From contig CANGOF010000006.1 of assembly GCA_947455515.1 (NCBI GenBank), forward strand, positions 1 through 54,514: a stretch of 54,514 bases of DNA, given 5' to 3'. Source of the DNA: Flavobacteriia bacterium. GTDB lineage: Bacteria; Bacteroidota; Bacteroidia; Flavobacteriales_D; Crocinitomicaceae. The notes under the pieces are model-generated. The model saw only the letters and a list, made by a program, of their open reading frames with translations, was not told the DNA's origin and did not search any database. Positions 8,648 through 18,184 of this stretch are shown here, in pieces (position 1 is the first letter of the stretch; each line of letters opens with the position of its first letter). A program made the translations under genes and the position numbers.

Positions 8648-10606
8648 ATGTTTACAAAAATAAAGAATGAGTTTATGATTAAATTTTTATTACTTACATT
8701 AAGTTTCGTTTTTAGCGTTTCCTTTCTGTTTTCTCAAAAAAGCATCGTCAAAAGTGTTTATTTTGAAACAAATCAAAGTGCTTTATCAGAGCATAATAAA
8801 AAAGTTATTAAAAATGAATATAAATTTTATGCCAAACATAATTTATATAAAGTAGAAATTCAGGGTTTTACGGATTCTATCGGTTCAAAAAAATACAACC
8901 ATGAACTTTCCATAAAACGAGCATATAGTGTTCGGAAACAATTGGCTCATTGTAGTTTAGATACGAATTTAATCACTTGTTTTTATAATGGAGAATTGAC
9001 CTCTGGGACGTATGTGAACTTTGACAAACAAGATTCTGTATTAGGGAAAAATAGAAGGGTAGATATCAAGTTTTATTATAAACCGGAAATAGTAATTGAC
9101 AAATTATTTAAACTTTTAAAAACCGAAAGTGAAGTTTTTGAAATTGATCCGACAAAAGATACGATACTTCAAACCAGTCAAAATAAATTTTTCGTTTTCC
9201 GCTCAAATTCATTTAAAACTAATAGTTCCAGTAAAGTAACTTTAAGCATACGAGATTTGTCTTCTCGAAGCAATATGATTCTGAATAACGTGAGTACTAT
9301 GTCGAATGGAAAAGTATTAGAGTCTGGTGGAATGGTGGAAATATCCGCAACGCAAGATGGGGAAAAACTATCGAACAAATTAAATAAACCATTGGATTTT
9401 ATTATTCCTACTCAGAAATTCATTGATAGCATGCAACTTTTTACTGGATCTCATGATAGTATTCACGGCAATGACTGGGACCGATCTAACCCATCAAACA
9501 TGGTTGCTAGAGGGTTTAGACCTGATCCTGCATATAATTCATTTGAGGCTTATTTGTCAAAAATGAATTACTGTGGTTTCGATTGTAGATTACCATATAT
9601 TAAAGATTTGAATCTATTTCCTCAACCGTTTGCTTATTTCGATACATTAGCGAAAATCAATGGGGATTCAATGATACTTTACAAAAGTTATAGAGTATTT
9701 GAAGGATTACGTGCATTGTCTAAATTTCAAGTCAAGAAAAAAGAAAAATATTTATCGGTTGACACATTGGCATTTTTAATTCAATATGCTCAAAATGAAA
9801 ATTTTTTTAATAAATCATCTTTTTTCCAAAATTTGAATCGTAAAGTAAAGTTTAAATATTACAACCTACTAAACAAAGATTCGTTGTTATTCATAGAAAA
9901 ATTTGAGCATAAATTATCCTCCAAAACAAAGAAGAAGTTTATGAAAAATTTTACTGGATTCCTAGGAATGAAAAAAAGATATGAGTCGAACATAGGATTA
10001 ATAAAATCACATGAAAAAGATAAAGAATTTTATGATATAAATTATCAAAAGTACCTTTCATGTACTACCTTAGATAGCTTATGCAGATTGTCCAAACAAT
10101 ACAAATCAGCAGATAGTTTGTACAGAGTTGCATTAAGAGAAAAATGGGTAAAAGACAGTACGGACTATCGATTACGATGGATAAAAGACAGTACCCAAAA
10201 AAGTATTTTATTTAAAAATATTTTAAAGGACAATCCTGGTGTAGAAAACACACAGTATTTCTTGCAGTCCAACGAAATGGGGTTTGTGAATTGTGATTAT
10301 TTCGCAAGTTTTGAAGGGCAAAAAACACACTTAGAACTCACTCCTATCGATGGAAATTCGGATTTGAAATTGATTTTTGTCAATCGTAAAATTGTAATGA
10401 CTCCTTATATGCAAAATGATAAATATATATTTCTAAATATACCAATTGGTGAGGAGGTCATGGTCGTAGTTTTAAATTACGAATTTGAGCAACCGAGTTA
10501 TTTCATCAAAAAAATGACTGTTGAAAAATTGAAGGAACCAATTGAAATTATATTAAAAAAATGTTCGGTCGATGAACTCAAAAAAGAAGTGAAGAAATTG
10601 GATTGA
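8648..10606 (+). CDS. Secreted protein with N-terminal OmpA-like peptidoglycan-binding domain and long unassigned C-terminus
   Basis: ORF 652 aa; signal peptide, then VYFETNQSALSEHNKKVI...IQGFTDSIGSKKYNHELSIKRAYSVRKQL...LGKNRRVDIKF. Confidence 0.75.
   Translation: MFTKIKNEFMIKFLLLTLSFVFSVSFLFSQKSIVKSVYFETNQSALSEHNKKVIKNEYKFYAKHNLYKVEIQGFTDSIGSKKYNHELSIKRAYSVRKQLAHCSLDTNLITCFYNGELTSGTYVNFDKQDSVLGKNRRVDIKFYYKPEIVIDKLFKLLKTESEVFEIDPTKDTILQTSQNKFFVFRSNSFKTNSSSKVTLSIRDLSSRSNMILNNVSTMSNGKVLESGGMVEISATQDGEKLSNKLNKPLDFIIPTQKFIDSMQLFTGSHDSIHGNDWDRSNPSNMVARGFRPDPAYNSFEAYLSKMNYCGFDCRLPYIKDLNLFPQPFAYFDTLAKINGDSMILYKSYRVFEGLRALSKFQVKKKEKYLSVDTLAFLIQYAQNENFFNKSSFFQNLNRKVKFKYYNLLNKDSLLFIEKFEHKLSSKTKKKFMKNFTGFLGMKKRYESNIGLIKSHEKDKEFYDINYQKYLSCTTLDSLCRLSKQYKSADSLYRVALREKWVKDSTDYRLRWIKDSTQKSILFKNILKDNPGVENTQYFLQSNEMGFVNCDYFASFEGQKTHLELTPIDGNSDLKLIFVNRKIVMTPYMQNDKYIFLNIPIGEEVMVVVLNYEFEQPSYFIKKMTVEKLKEPIEIILKKCSVDELKKEVKKLD
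10149..10194 (+). repeat. Short imperfect in-frame tandem repeat (33-bp period)
   Basis: taaaagacagtac at 10149-10161 and 10182-10194; encodes WVKDSTDYRLR-WIKDSTQ. Confidence 0.7.
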
Positions 10607-10712
10607 AAATTAAAGTAGTTTAACCAATGAAAACATTGATTTTATTTTTTTCTTTTTTAGAGGGCAGATACAAAAAAAATGAATTAACGAATTTATTTAA
10701 TAAGTTTTGAGA

Positions 10713-11597
10713 ATGAAATTTATTTTGGTTCTGTTATTCATTTTTCTAGTTAGCACTTCATTTTCTCAATCTTTAAATTTGTATTCTTTACGAATTTATA
10801 CCTTATCTGATAATCAGCAAATAGGATTTGTATCGTTATCAGATAAATACTTGATATATGAATATGGGGATCCGAATGAAGTTTTACCTGATGAGCCTAT
10901 TTATAATTATCAAATACCTTTGAACGGAATTTACAGAAAACGATTATTTGCAGGTACAAACATACAAGAAACAGATACGATGTTTTTATTTAATTACAAA
11001 ACAAATACATTGGTGAAAGTACCTGTCAGTAAACTAAAATCATTTGCTCGTTTGAATGAATATGCAGATGAAGATTTTTTAAAGTGTCACCCAGAAAGTG
11101 ATTTATTTATGTTTGGTTTTGAGATTAATGAACAAGATGTCAAATCAATAGGACTTTCAGACGGTGTATTCATATATTTCGGAAATTTCAATCCTTTCAA
11201 AACCGAGAAGTTAAATCCTTTTGTATGGAAAAAAATAAAGGCCAAGGATTTTCCATTTTCTAAAATGGATACGACACAAAAATTCTATAGTGCTTTGAAA
11301 GAATTATGTTTTCATTATTATAAATCAGATTATTACCAGTATTATGTAGTGAATGATTTATATTCTGAATATGTATTGATATTCGATTTTCAAGGGAATA
11401 AAATCAATGAAATTTCTTTTCATTTTACTGAAAGTTGTCCATTGGCAGTAGTATCTGAGAATGTTTTATCCCAACAATATGTTGGATCCATTTTTAAAGA
11501 TAAGCCAGAGTTAATCATGGGTTTTGAAGATTGTAGCTTTGAGTGTTCTCATATCATTTTTACAAATCCATTGTTTGGAGAAATTGTTGTAAAATGA
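10713..11597 (+). CDS. Secreted hypothetical protein
   Basis: ORF 10707-11597; likely start ATG 10713, signal peptide MKFILVLLFIFLVSTSFSQ. Confidence 0.75.
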   Translation: MKFILVLLFIFLVSTSFSQSLNLYSLRIYTLSDNQQIGFVSLSDKYLIYEYGDPNEVLPDEPIYNYQIPLNGIYRKRLFAGTNIQETDTMFLFNYKTNTLVKVPVSKLKSFARLNEYADEDFLKCHPESDLFMFGFEINEQDVKSIGLSDGVFIYFGNFNPFKTEKLNPFVWKKIKAKDFPFSKMDTTQKFYSALKELCFHYYKSDYYQYYVVNDLYSEYVLIFDFQGNKINEISFHFTESCPLAVVSENVLSQQYVGSIFKDKPELIMGFEDCSFECSHIIFTNPLFGEIVVK

Positions 11598-11687
11598 GGT
11601 TTAGTTGTAAACATTTTGATTTAAATCTAATAAATCTTTAGCTTAGATATGTTTTAACGATTGTTCACGATAAATACTACAATAATT

Positions 11688-13409
11688 ATGAAATTTGCCC
11701 TTATTCTTTTTTGTTTGATTTTCTTTTCTTTAAATGCTTTTTCCCAAAATCAAGTATTAGTTCCCTTTCGCGTAGGTGATAAATTCGGTTTATCTGATTT
11801 AAAAGGACAACTGATTTATCCAGCAGAATATGACAATATTACAATCAAAAAGGGTGATCCAGTGGGTGTTTTTTATGCGGAAAAGGCGAACAAAACAACT
11901 TTTTTTTACAAGAATATAATCTTAATAAAAGATACAAAATATAATGTGTTTCAAGTTTTAGAAAACAAATGCGTATTAGCTAAAACAGGGTTGGAATATT
12001 TAGATATTAGTGACTTTAAAAATGAGACAGAATATAAGGCTGCAAAAAAGAGAACGAGGTATCTCTCAATTTTTAATTTGAAGGGTGAAAACTGTTACCC
12101 AGAAAATTTCAAAGAATTACATATCTTAGATACAGCTGGACAGAGTGATATTAATAAGTCATTATCAAGATACATCGCATTTATTTCGTTAAATTTTGAT
12201 GAAAAGACAAGTGTTTTTATATATGATTGTGATCTTCAGAAAATAACGGAATGGCTTATAAAAGATTACTTTTCATTTAAATTCACAGGTTCTAACAAAG
12301 ATTTTACAAGTCAAAAAACTGAAATTGATAAAGAAGAAAAATACACCTTGATTTTTGAGGGTAATAAATTTAAAATAAAACAATTGGATACTAAAAGTTC
12401 GGTTGGTTCACATCAATTCGGTTCTGCTAGTAACTCCGATAAAAGTTCTAAAAAATTGGATCGAGTAATTAATCCATTTGACGATTCATTTGAAGGTGGT
12501 ACTGCTGAGATTGCGAATAATTCTGATAAACCTCAACAGCGAAAAATAAAAAGCCTTTTTAAAATAAAAGAAGGAAGAATTTTTCAGTATATGTGCGAAT
12601 ATAAAAATGATACAATTATCAAGGAAATCAAGTTACCATTTTCAATCGATGATTTGAAGATTGAAAATAATTGTGATTTTGAAAATCAAGATACGAACAA
12701 CCTAATTAATTATGAGTTCCATAATCTAATTGTTTTCAAAACCAACAATAAGTATGGTGTTTTAATTTCGGATAAGATTCAAATTCAACCAATTTACGAT
12801 ACGATTTGTATGATTAAAACTGCTAATTTTAATGATAGTAAAATAAGTATTTGTTTTTTAGTAGGGTTAAAAAACAGTGGATCTAAAAATATGCGTTTCG
12901 GTACAATTGATATCAATTCGAAAACAATTATTCCTATTGTCTATGAACAAATTAATTATAATCGATTAGAGGCAAAAGATTCAAACGAAGATGAAATATA
13001 CAACAAAAGACATAAGGTTGTTAGATTTTGTAATACTACTTATAATAAGGAATGGCTTATAAAAAAAGATGGGAGATTTGGTTTTATATCACCAACAGAT
13101 AGTGTCATTTTAAAACCTGAATTTGATGAAATAACACAAAATGGAAGCGTATATTCTTCATTTTTCACCAATTTTAAAATAGTAAAAAAAGGAAATTTGT
13201 ACGGGGTTATGTATTTTACACACAATGGTTTAAAAATTGTCGAACCGATATTTCCACACAAACCTGAATATATAATTGAAAATTATCAAGGATTAAAAGG
13301 AAAAACGTTGTTTAGGTTAGTGGATGATACAGTTGATTCAGATAATTTTATGGATAAATTCTTTTGTTTTGCGGAAGAAAATGGACATTTATATTACAGA
13401 GAGAAGTAA
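11688..13409 (+). CDS. Secreted WG-repeat-containing protein (paralog of 23178-24833)
   Basis: ORF 11661-13409, likely start ATG 11688; VPFRVGDKFGLSDLKGQLIYPAEYD, NKYGVLISDKIQIQPIYDTI, MRFGTIDINSKTIIPIVYEQI, KDGRFGFISPTDSVILKPEFDEI. Confidence 0.85.
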   Translation: MKFALILFCLIFFSLNAFSQNQVLVPFRVGDKFGLSDLKGQLIYPAEYDNITIKKGDPVGVFYAEKANKTTFFYKNIILIKDTKYNVFQVLENKCVLAKTGLEYLDISDFKNETEYKAAKKRTRYLSIFNLKGENCYPENFKELHILDTAGQSDINKSLSRYIAFISLNFDEKTSVFIYDCDLQKITEWLIKDYFSFKFTGSNKDFTSQKTEIDKEEKYTLIFEGNKFKIKQLDTKSSVGSHQFGSASNSDKSSKKLDRVINPFDDSFEGGTAEIANNSDKPQQRKIKSLFKIKEGRIFQYMCEYKNDTIIKEIKLPFSIDDLKIENNCDFENQDTNNLINYEFHNLIVFKTNNKYGVLISDKIQIQPIYDTICMIKTANFNDSKISICFLVGLKNSGSKNMRFGTIDINSKTIIPIVYEQINYNRLEAKDSNEDEIYNKRHKVVRFCNTTYNKEWLIKKDGRFGFISPTDSVILKPEFDEITQNGSVYSSFFTNFKIVKKGNLYGVMYFTHNGLKIVEPIFPHKPEYIIENYQGLKGKTLFRLVDDTVDSDNFMDKFFCFAEENGHLYYREK

Positions 13410-13596
13410 TTAAACATAAGAAAGTTTTTACCCGCTGTGCTGGATTTGTTACCCGCTTTAGCAAAACCTTTTCAAACACGAGTATATCTGAATTGAAAGT
13501 TTGAAAAAGCTCCATCACTTTCCTCTTTTCATTTTCTTCTCAACTAACATACTAAATCTTATTTTATTACGTATTTTTAGTATAATAGAATTTTTA

Positions 13597-15207
13597 ATGA
13601 GAATATTGCGCTTTAAATTATATTCATATCGCCCATTTTTTGTAGTTATCATTTATTTAATGGTAAACAATTATATTTTCTCTCAAAATCAAACATTTAA
13701 TTATCAGTCAATATATTATGAAGACCCATTTAGGTATAATGCAAAAAAAATAGAATTAGATCCGGAATTAATATTCTTCCTTAATAAGGAAAATATAAAA
13801 AGTTTTTCTTTCAAGAATAATATTTCAAAAAACACGTATATAAATACCAATATAGATGAATACCGAATTGAACATTTACAGTACTTAGATAAAGAAGATT
13901 CGGCTAGAGATTTTCCATTAAATAAATACACTAGATTTGATTCTATTTTAGTAAAATTTCATCCAAATACATATTCTTTAAAAGAAATTCAAAAGTATTA
14001 TGTTAAAAATTATGATTTAGTAAAATGGGATACTATTACTGTTTTTTCTGAGTCTATATTTCGTGATTTTAAACAAGATGACTATACTGTTGCTGGCTTT
14101 GTGCATTTAAAGAGTACGTATAAAACGTTAGAAAATGATTTTACTGGTCAATATGCGAAATATCAATTTTATCAAGATTCAATTTTATATTTTGAATATT
14201 TAACATTGAGAGGTGGGTCTGAATTTGGAAGAGGCAAAGGTAGGCCATTAATGGATAAATTAGGAAATAAAGAATTATTTTATCATTTCGTATTAGATTC
14301 ATTAGGATGGTTAAAAAAAAGTTATACTCTTTACAATGAAAGACATGATGGTGTTTTGGAAAATTTCTATTATTATTTCAATGAAAATTCATTAGTCACA
14401 AAAAAAGTAGAATTTGCTGCTATTGCTCAAGCTGATGATTTTAGTTTACACACTAATAGTGATAAAAATATTTTTTTAAAAAGTACTGTTACTAACAAAA
14501 GTTTAATTGATTCATCTAGAATTAGTGTGCATAATAAATCTTTTAAGATTAGACTTTTAAATTTTAATGAATCTTCAGACTTACATCTAGATTTCAATTC
14601 ACATAAAGAAGATAAACTTTTTTATTTGAATTTGAATTCAGCAAAAGAAAAATTAGGCTGTGATGAAATTCATTTTAATTTTTTACCAATTGAAAGTAAT
14701 GGTAAAATTTTCACAATAAAAAACATAACACCTGAATTTTTAGATAAATATAAATTAGTATTCAAAGACACGTTTTTTTATAGGATAGAAAATAAGTTCA
14801 TGATAGAAGAAAATGACTTAAATGTAAAAAATGCACCTAAAACTATTTGGCTTTCAGAATCTAAAGATGATAAAGAATTGATTTTTAATTTATCTGCAAA
14901 AATATTCTATAATGAATTAGGGTATCCTATATCGTTTTATTACAAAGATTATCGTTTGAATAGATGGAGAAAAGAAGAATATACTTATGAAGGAGCTTTT
15001 TTATCATCAGTTAAATACTATACTTCACGATTTGGTTTTTCTGTAGAATCAACCCCAGAAAAGGCATTCTATAAACTTGATGAAATAAATGATTTTAAAC
15101 TTTCAAATCGTATTCAACAAATAAGTAATACAAAATTTAAGATTTTACCAAGCAAATACTATAAAAATGGCTTGGCTGGTGAAATTGAAGTAGAATTTTG
15201 GAAGTAG
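13597..15207 (+). CDS. Secreted hypothetical protein
   Basis: ORF 13501-15207; likely start ATG 13597 (MRILRFKLYSYRPFFVVIIYLMVNNYIFSQNQ). Confidence 0.7.
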   Translation: MRILRFKLYSYRPFFVVIIYLMVNNYIFSQNQTFNYQSIYYEDPFRYNAKKIELDPELIFFLNKENIKSFSFKNNISKNTYINTNIDEYRIEHLQYLDKEDSARDFPLNKYTRFDSILVKFHPNTYSLKEIQKYYVKNYDLVKWDTITVFSESIFRDFKQDDYTVAGFVHLKSTYKTLENDFTGQYAKYQFYQDSILYFEYLTLRGGSEFGRGKGRPLMDKLGNKELFYHFVLDSLGWLKKSYTLYNERHDGVLENFYYYFNENSLVTKKVEFAAIAQADDFSLHTNSDKNIFLKSTVTNKSLIDSSRISVHNKSFKIRLLNFNESSDLHLDFNSHKEDKLFYLNLNSAKEKLGCDEIHFNFLPIESNGKIFTIKNITPEFLDKYKLVFKDTFFYRIENKFMIEENDLNVKNAPKTIWLSESKDDKELIFNLSAKIFYNELGYPISFYYKDYRLNRWRKEEYTYEGAFLSSVKYYTSRFGFSVESTPEKAFYKLDEINDFKLSNRIQQISNTKFKILPSKYYKNGLAGEIEVEFWK

Positions 15208-15216
15208 TTTCAGATT

Positions 15217-16113
15217 ATGAAAATAAACAAGTTTACATATCTTACTTATTTTGTTTTCCTTTTTAGTTTAAAAGCATTAGGACAGCCGATTAAGAATGAT
15301 CATTCTTTAGATACTTTAAATTTTAAGCGTTGTTGTCATAATTGTAACGAAATAGATTATTGTGTTTTAGATTCTGTTTTTAAAAATCGAGATTTGCATT
15401 TTTCATATAGTCAGGAGCAAGATGAAGACAATTATATAAAAACTCGAAAATTAAGTTGGGTTTTACGAAAAGGATTGAAAAAGAAATTCTCACTTTATGA
15501 TTATGTCAATACTCATTATTATCACAGAGTAAAGAATCAAAAAATTCAAGAACTACACACTAAAAAAGCATCTTTAGATACTTTAATCGTTTGGAATGGC
15601 ATTTCTGACGAATATTGTTTTTTGGATTCAACCAAACATCATTGTTTAATTGATTTTCAACTAAATTATCTTCATTCAAACAAAATGAGTTATAAATCTC
15701 AAATGAATGCGTACCACAAAAAAATGTTTGAGAAAAAATTTCAAGAAGTAAAAGTTCTCATCTTTAATAATCCTGTTGGATGTTGTAGTGATACAATCTA
15801 TGATACCACAAACCTTTTTTTATACCATTTTCCTTTTAATAAATTTACCGCTTTAGAAACTATTGTCCTTACGGGGAATGATGCTGATATTATTATCGAT
15901 TTACCTTACACAAATTATCCATCTTCACTAAAATCAATAAAAGGATATAGTCTTCACAATAAAATACTTTTTGAAAAAAACGTAAATAAACATTTACCTA
16001 ATCTAAAATTATTTTTTGGTTACCTGAACGATTTTAGTGAAAACGAAATGTATTATTATCCTGATGGAGAAAATCTAAATTATTTTATTTACAAATTTAA
16101 ATTGCATAAATGA
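15217..16113 (+). CDS. Secreted hypothetical protein, weak LRR-like C-terminal half
   Basis: ORF 298 aa; signal peptide MKINKFTYLTYFVFLFSLKALGQ; NKFTALETIVLTGNDADIIIDLP...SLKSIKGYSL. Confidence 0.7.
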   Translation: MKINKFTYLTYFVFLFSLKALGQPIKNDHSLDTLNFKRCCHNCNEIDYCVLDSVFKNRDLHFSYSQEQDEDNYIKTRKLSWVLRKGLKKKFSLYDYVNTHYYHRVKNQKIQELHTKKASLDTLIVWNGISDEYCFLDSTKHHCLIDFQLNYLHSNKMSYKSQMNAYHKKMFEKKFQEVKVLIFNNPVGCCSDTIYDTTNLFLYHFPFNKFTALETIVLTGNDADIIIDLPYTNYPSSLKSIKGYSLHNKILFEKNVNKHLPNLKLFFGYLNDFSENEMYYYPDGENLNYFIYKFKLHK

Positions 16114-17030
16114 GACATATTTTATTCATTTTATTGACCTTATCATCAGGGATATCAATCTCCCAAACCTATTTGATTTTTCACAAAAGTCATAGTGGGA
16201 GTAAAGTCGCGTTCGACTACCTTAGGAACCATGGGTTGTTAGATAATACTTCTTGTGGAGAAGGGCTTTCATACGAAGATATCGATCGTATTGTCAAATT
16301 TGATTCGGTGAAAGTAATTGGTGCGAATCAGGTGGTTGTTTTTGGTCGCGATAAATACAAAGATCAAATTAGTGATACGAATTATATCGAAAATATTCAT
16401 ATGTATGAGTCTGAAAATGATCTTAAGAAAAAAATAAAAAACAATTATGGTGCTTCTGTAAATGATAAAACTAAATTTATAAAAGGGGAGAATCAACCAA
16501 TTCCTTATATAAATGAAAACATGATTCCAGCGTATTTGGGAGGTCGACATTTGACTCAACTTCAAACGTTACTTTCTGAAGATAGTGTTCGATTAGTATC
16601 CTTAACAAATACGACCGATATTCCGATTGATTTTCATGTGTATTTGAATAGTAAGATTACAAATTATCATGTTCTTTTAAAGCCAAACGAATCCAAAAGG
16701 ATAACCATGAAATTGTTTCAAGGAATAGAAAATAGAATGAGTTTTTATTTGTTGAGCGATGATCAAAAATGCACTAAAATGATTTATGCTTCTTTAAAAG
16801 TAACGGATACAAAATCGAAATCGTTCGTAGAAACAAGATTTGATTTAGGTACATTTTCCTCCGTGCAATTATCCAAAAATAAAGTGGATAAAGGTTCCAA
16901 AATTCCCACGTACATTCAAACAAGCAATGATCCCGACAACAAAGGGTGGTGGTTCGCGGGAATTACGTTTCTTGCACTATTGATTACCGGGATTGCATTG
17001 CTGCGTGCACGTTTAAGATGGAATTTCTAA
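16110..17030 (+). CDS. Type I membrane protein: signal peptide, extracytoplasmic domain, C-terminal TM helix
   Basis: ORF 306 aa; MRHILFILLTLSSGISISQ ... GWWFAGITFLALLITGIALLRARLRWNF; 4-bp overlap with upstream CDS. Confidence 0.75.
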   Translation: MRHILFILLTLSSGISISQTYLIFHKSHSGSKVAFDYLRNHGLLDNTSCGEGLSYEDIDRIVKFDSVKVIGANQVVVFGRDKYKDQISDTNYIENIHMYESENDLKKKIKNNYGASVNDKTKFIKGENQPIPYINENMIPAYLGGRHLTQLQTLLSEDSVRLVSLTNTTDIPIDFHVYLNSKITNYHVLLKPNESKRITMKLFQGIENRMSFYLLSDDQKCTKMIYASLKVTDTKSKSFVETRFDLGTFSSVQLSKNKVDKGSKIPTYIQTSNDPDNKGWWFAGITFLALLITGIALLRARLRWNF

Positions 17031-17044
17031 ATGCGAGGTGTACC

Positions 17045-18121
17045 ATGCATGTAAAAGGCTATCTGAAAGACATACTTCTTTTGTTTTCATTCTTAGGAAT
17101 GCTCTTCATTCCTGTGGATTATGCATTGATTCCGTTCCAAAATAAAGTAGGATTGTTTTTTTGCGCTTCCTCGGATAAGCTTGAAATGTTTTATTTCATT
17201 GCTTCCTTGCTATTGTTTTCTTGTGTGTTTGCAGTTTTTATTCCTAAAACTAGCAAAGCGCAATTTCAATCCATGGTTTTTAGTCTTTTATATTGGTATT
17301 TATCTTTGCAGTTAATGCGTTACGGAGCGAATAAACTGTTTAAACATCAGTTTTATTTGCCAGAACCGAATACCTTATTTACGCGGGTTGGAAATTTAGA
17401 TCGAGACATTTTGTATTGGACTTCCATGGGAACTTCCTACGAATACAATGTGTTTATGGGGATCGTTGAAATTCTGCCTGCAGTATTGTTATTGTTTCCA
17501 CGTTTTCGTTTTGTTGGACTGTTAGTGTCGGTTGGGGTTTTTACCAACGTGTTAGCCGTAAATATTGGTTTTGATATCACCGTAAAATGTTTCTCAGGAT
17601 TTTTATTGTTTTTGAGTGTGTTAGGGTTGTTGCTTTATAAAGATAAAATCATGTTTCTTTTTGGATTTCAACCGAAAGAAATGGAGCTCCAGCAACTCAA
17701 AACTACAAAACACAACGCTTCCTTTCTAAAACGATTCATCTCCATATTTGCTGTGTTGTTTATTTTTGCAGAAACGCTTTATTCGTATGTTCAATCAGGT
17801 AATTTCAACGATGATAAAGCTCCACGACCATTTTTACACGGTGCTTATAAATCAATAGAACCAATTACTCATTCAAAGCAACTAGCATACGTTTTTATCC
17901 ACCGAAGAGGGTACCTTATTTTTCAAAACGCCTCTGAAAAACAAAGCGACTATCTCTTACAAGTGGTTCCTAAACAGCATCTTTTTATCCTCACTGATTA
18001 CAAACAACAAAAGAAAATAGTATCTTTTAGGTATGATTTAAAAAGGAAACGTTTGGTTTTGAAGGTAGGTAAGGGAAAAGTGATGGAGTTTGAGAGGGTG
18101 GAGATGGATAAACAATTTTAA
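17045..18121 (+). CDS. DoxX-like polytopic membrane protein
   Basis: ORF 16946-18121; likely start ATG 17045 (MHVKGYLKDILLLFSFLGMLFIP); multiple TM segments, MGIVEILPAVLLLFPRFRFVGLLV. Confidence 0.7.
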   Translation: MHVKGYLKDILLLFSFLGMLFIPVDYALIPFQNKVGLFFCASSDKLEMFYFIASLLLFSCVFAVFIPKTSKAQFQSMVFSLLYWYLSLQLMRYGANKLFKHQFYLPEPNTLFTRVGNLDRDILYWTSMGTSYEYNVFMGIVEILPAVLLLFPRFRFVGLLVSVGVFTNVLAVNIGFDITVKCFSGFLLFLSVLGLLLYKDKIMFLFGFQPKEMELQQLKTTKHNASFLKRFISIFAVLFIFAETLYSYVQSGNFNDDKAPRPFLHGAYKSIEPITHSKQLAYVFIHRRGYLIFQNASEKQSDYLLQVVPKQHLFILTDYKQQKKIVSFRYDLKRKRLVLKVGKGKVMEFERVEMDKQF

Positions 18122-18184
18122 CGATTCGCTTTCTGTAAAATAAATAGCATATCAACTCGTTATAAAATGAAATACTAGAATAGG

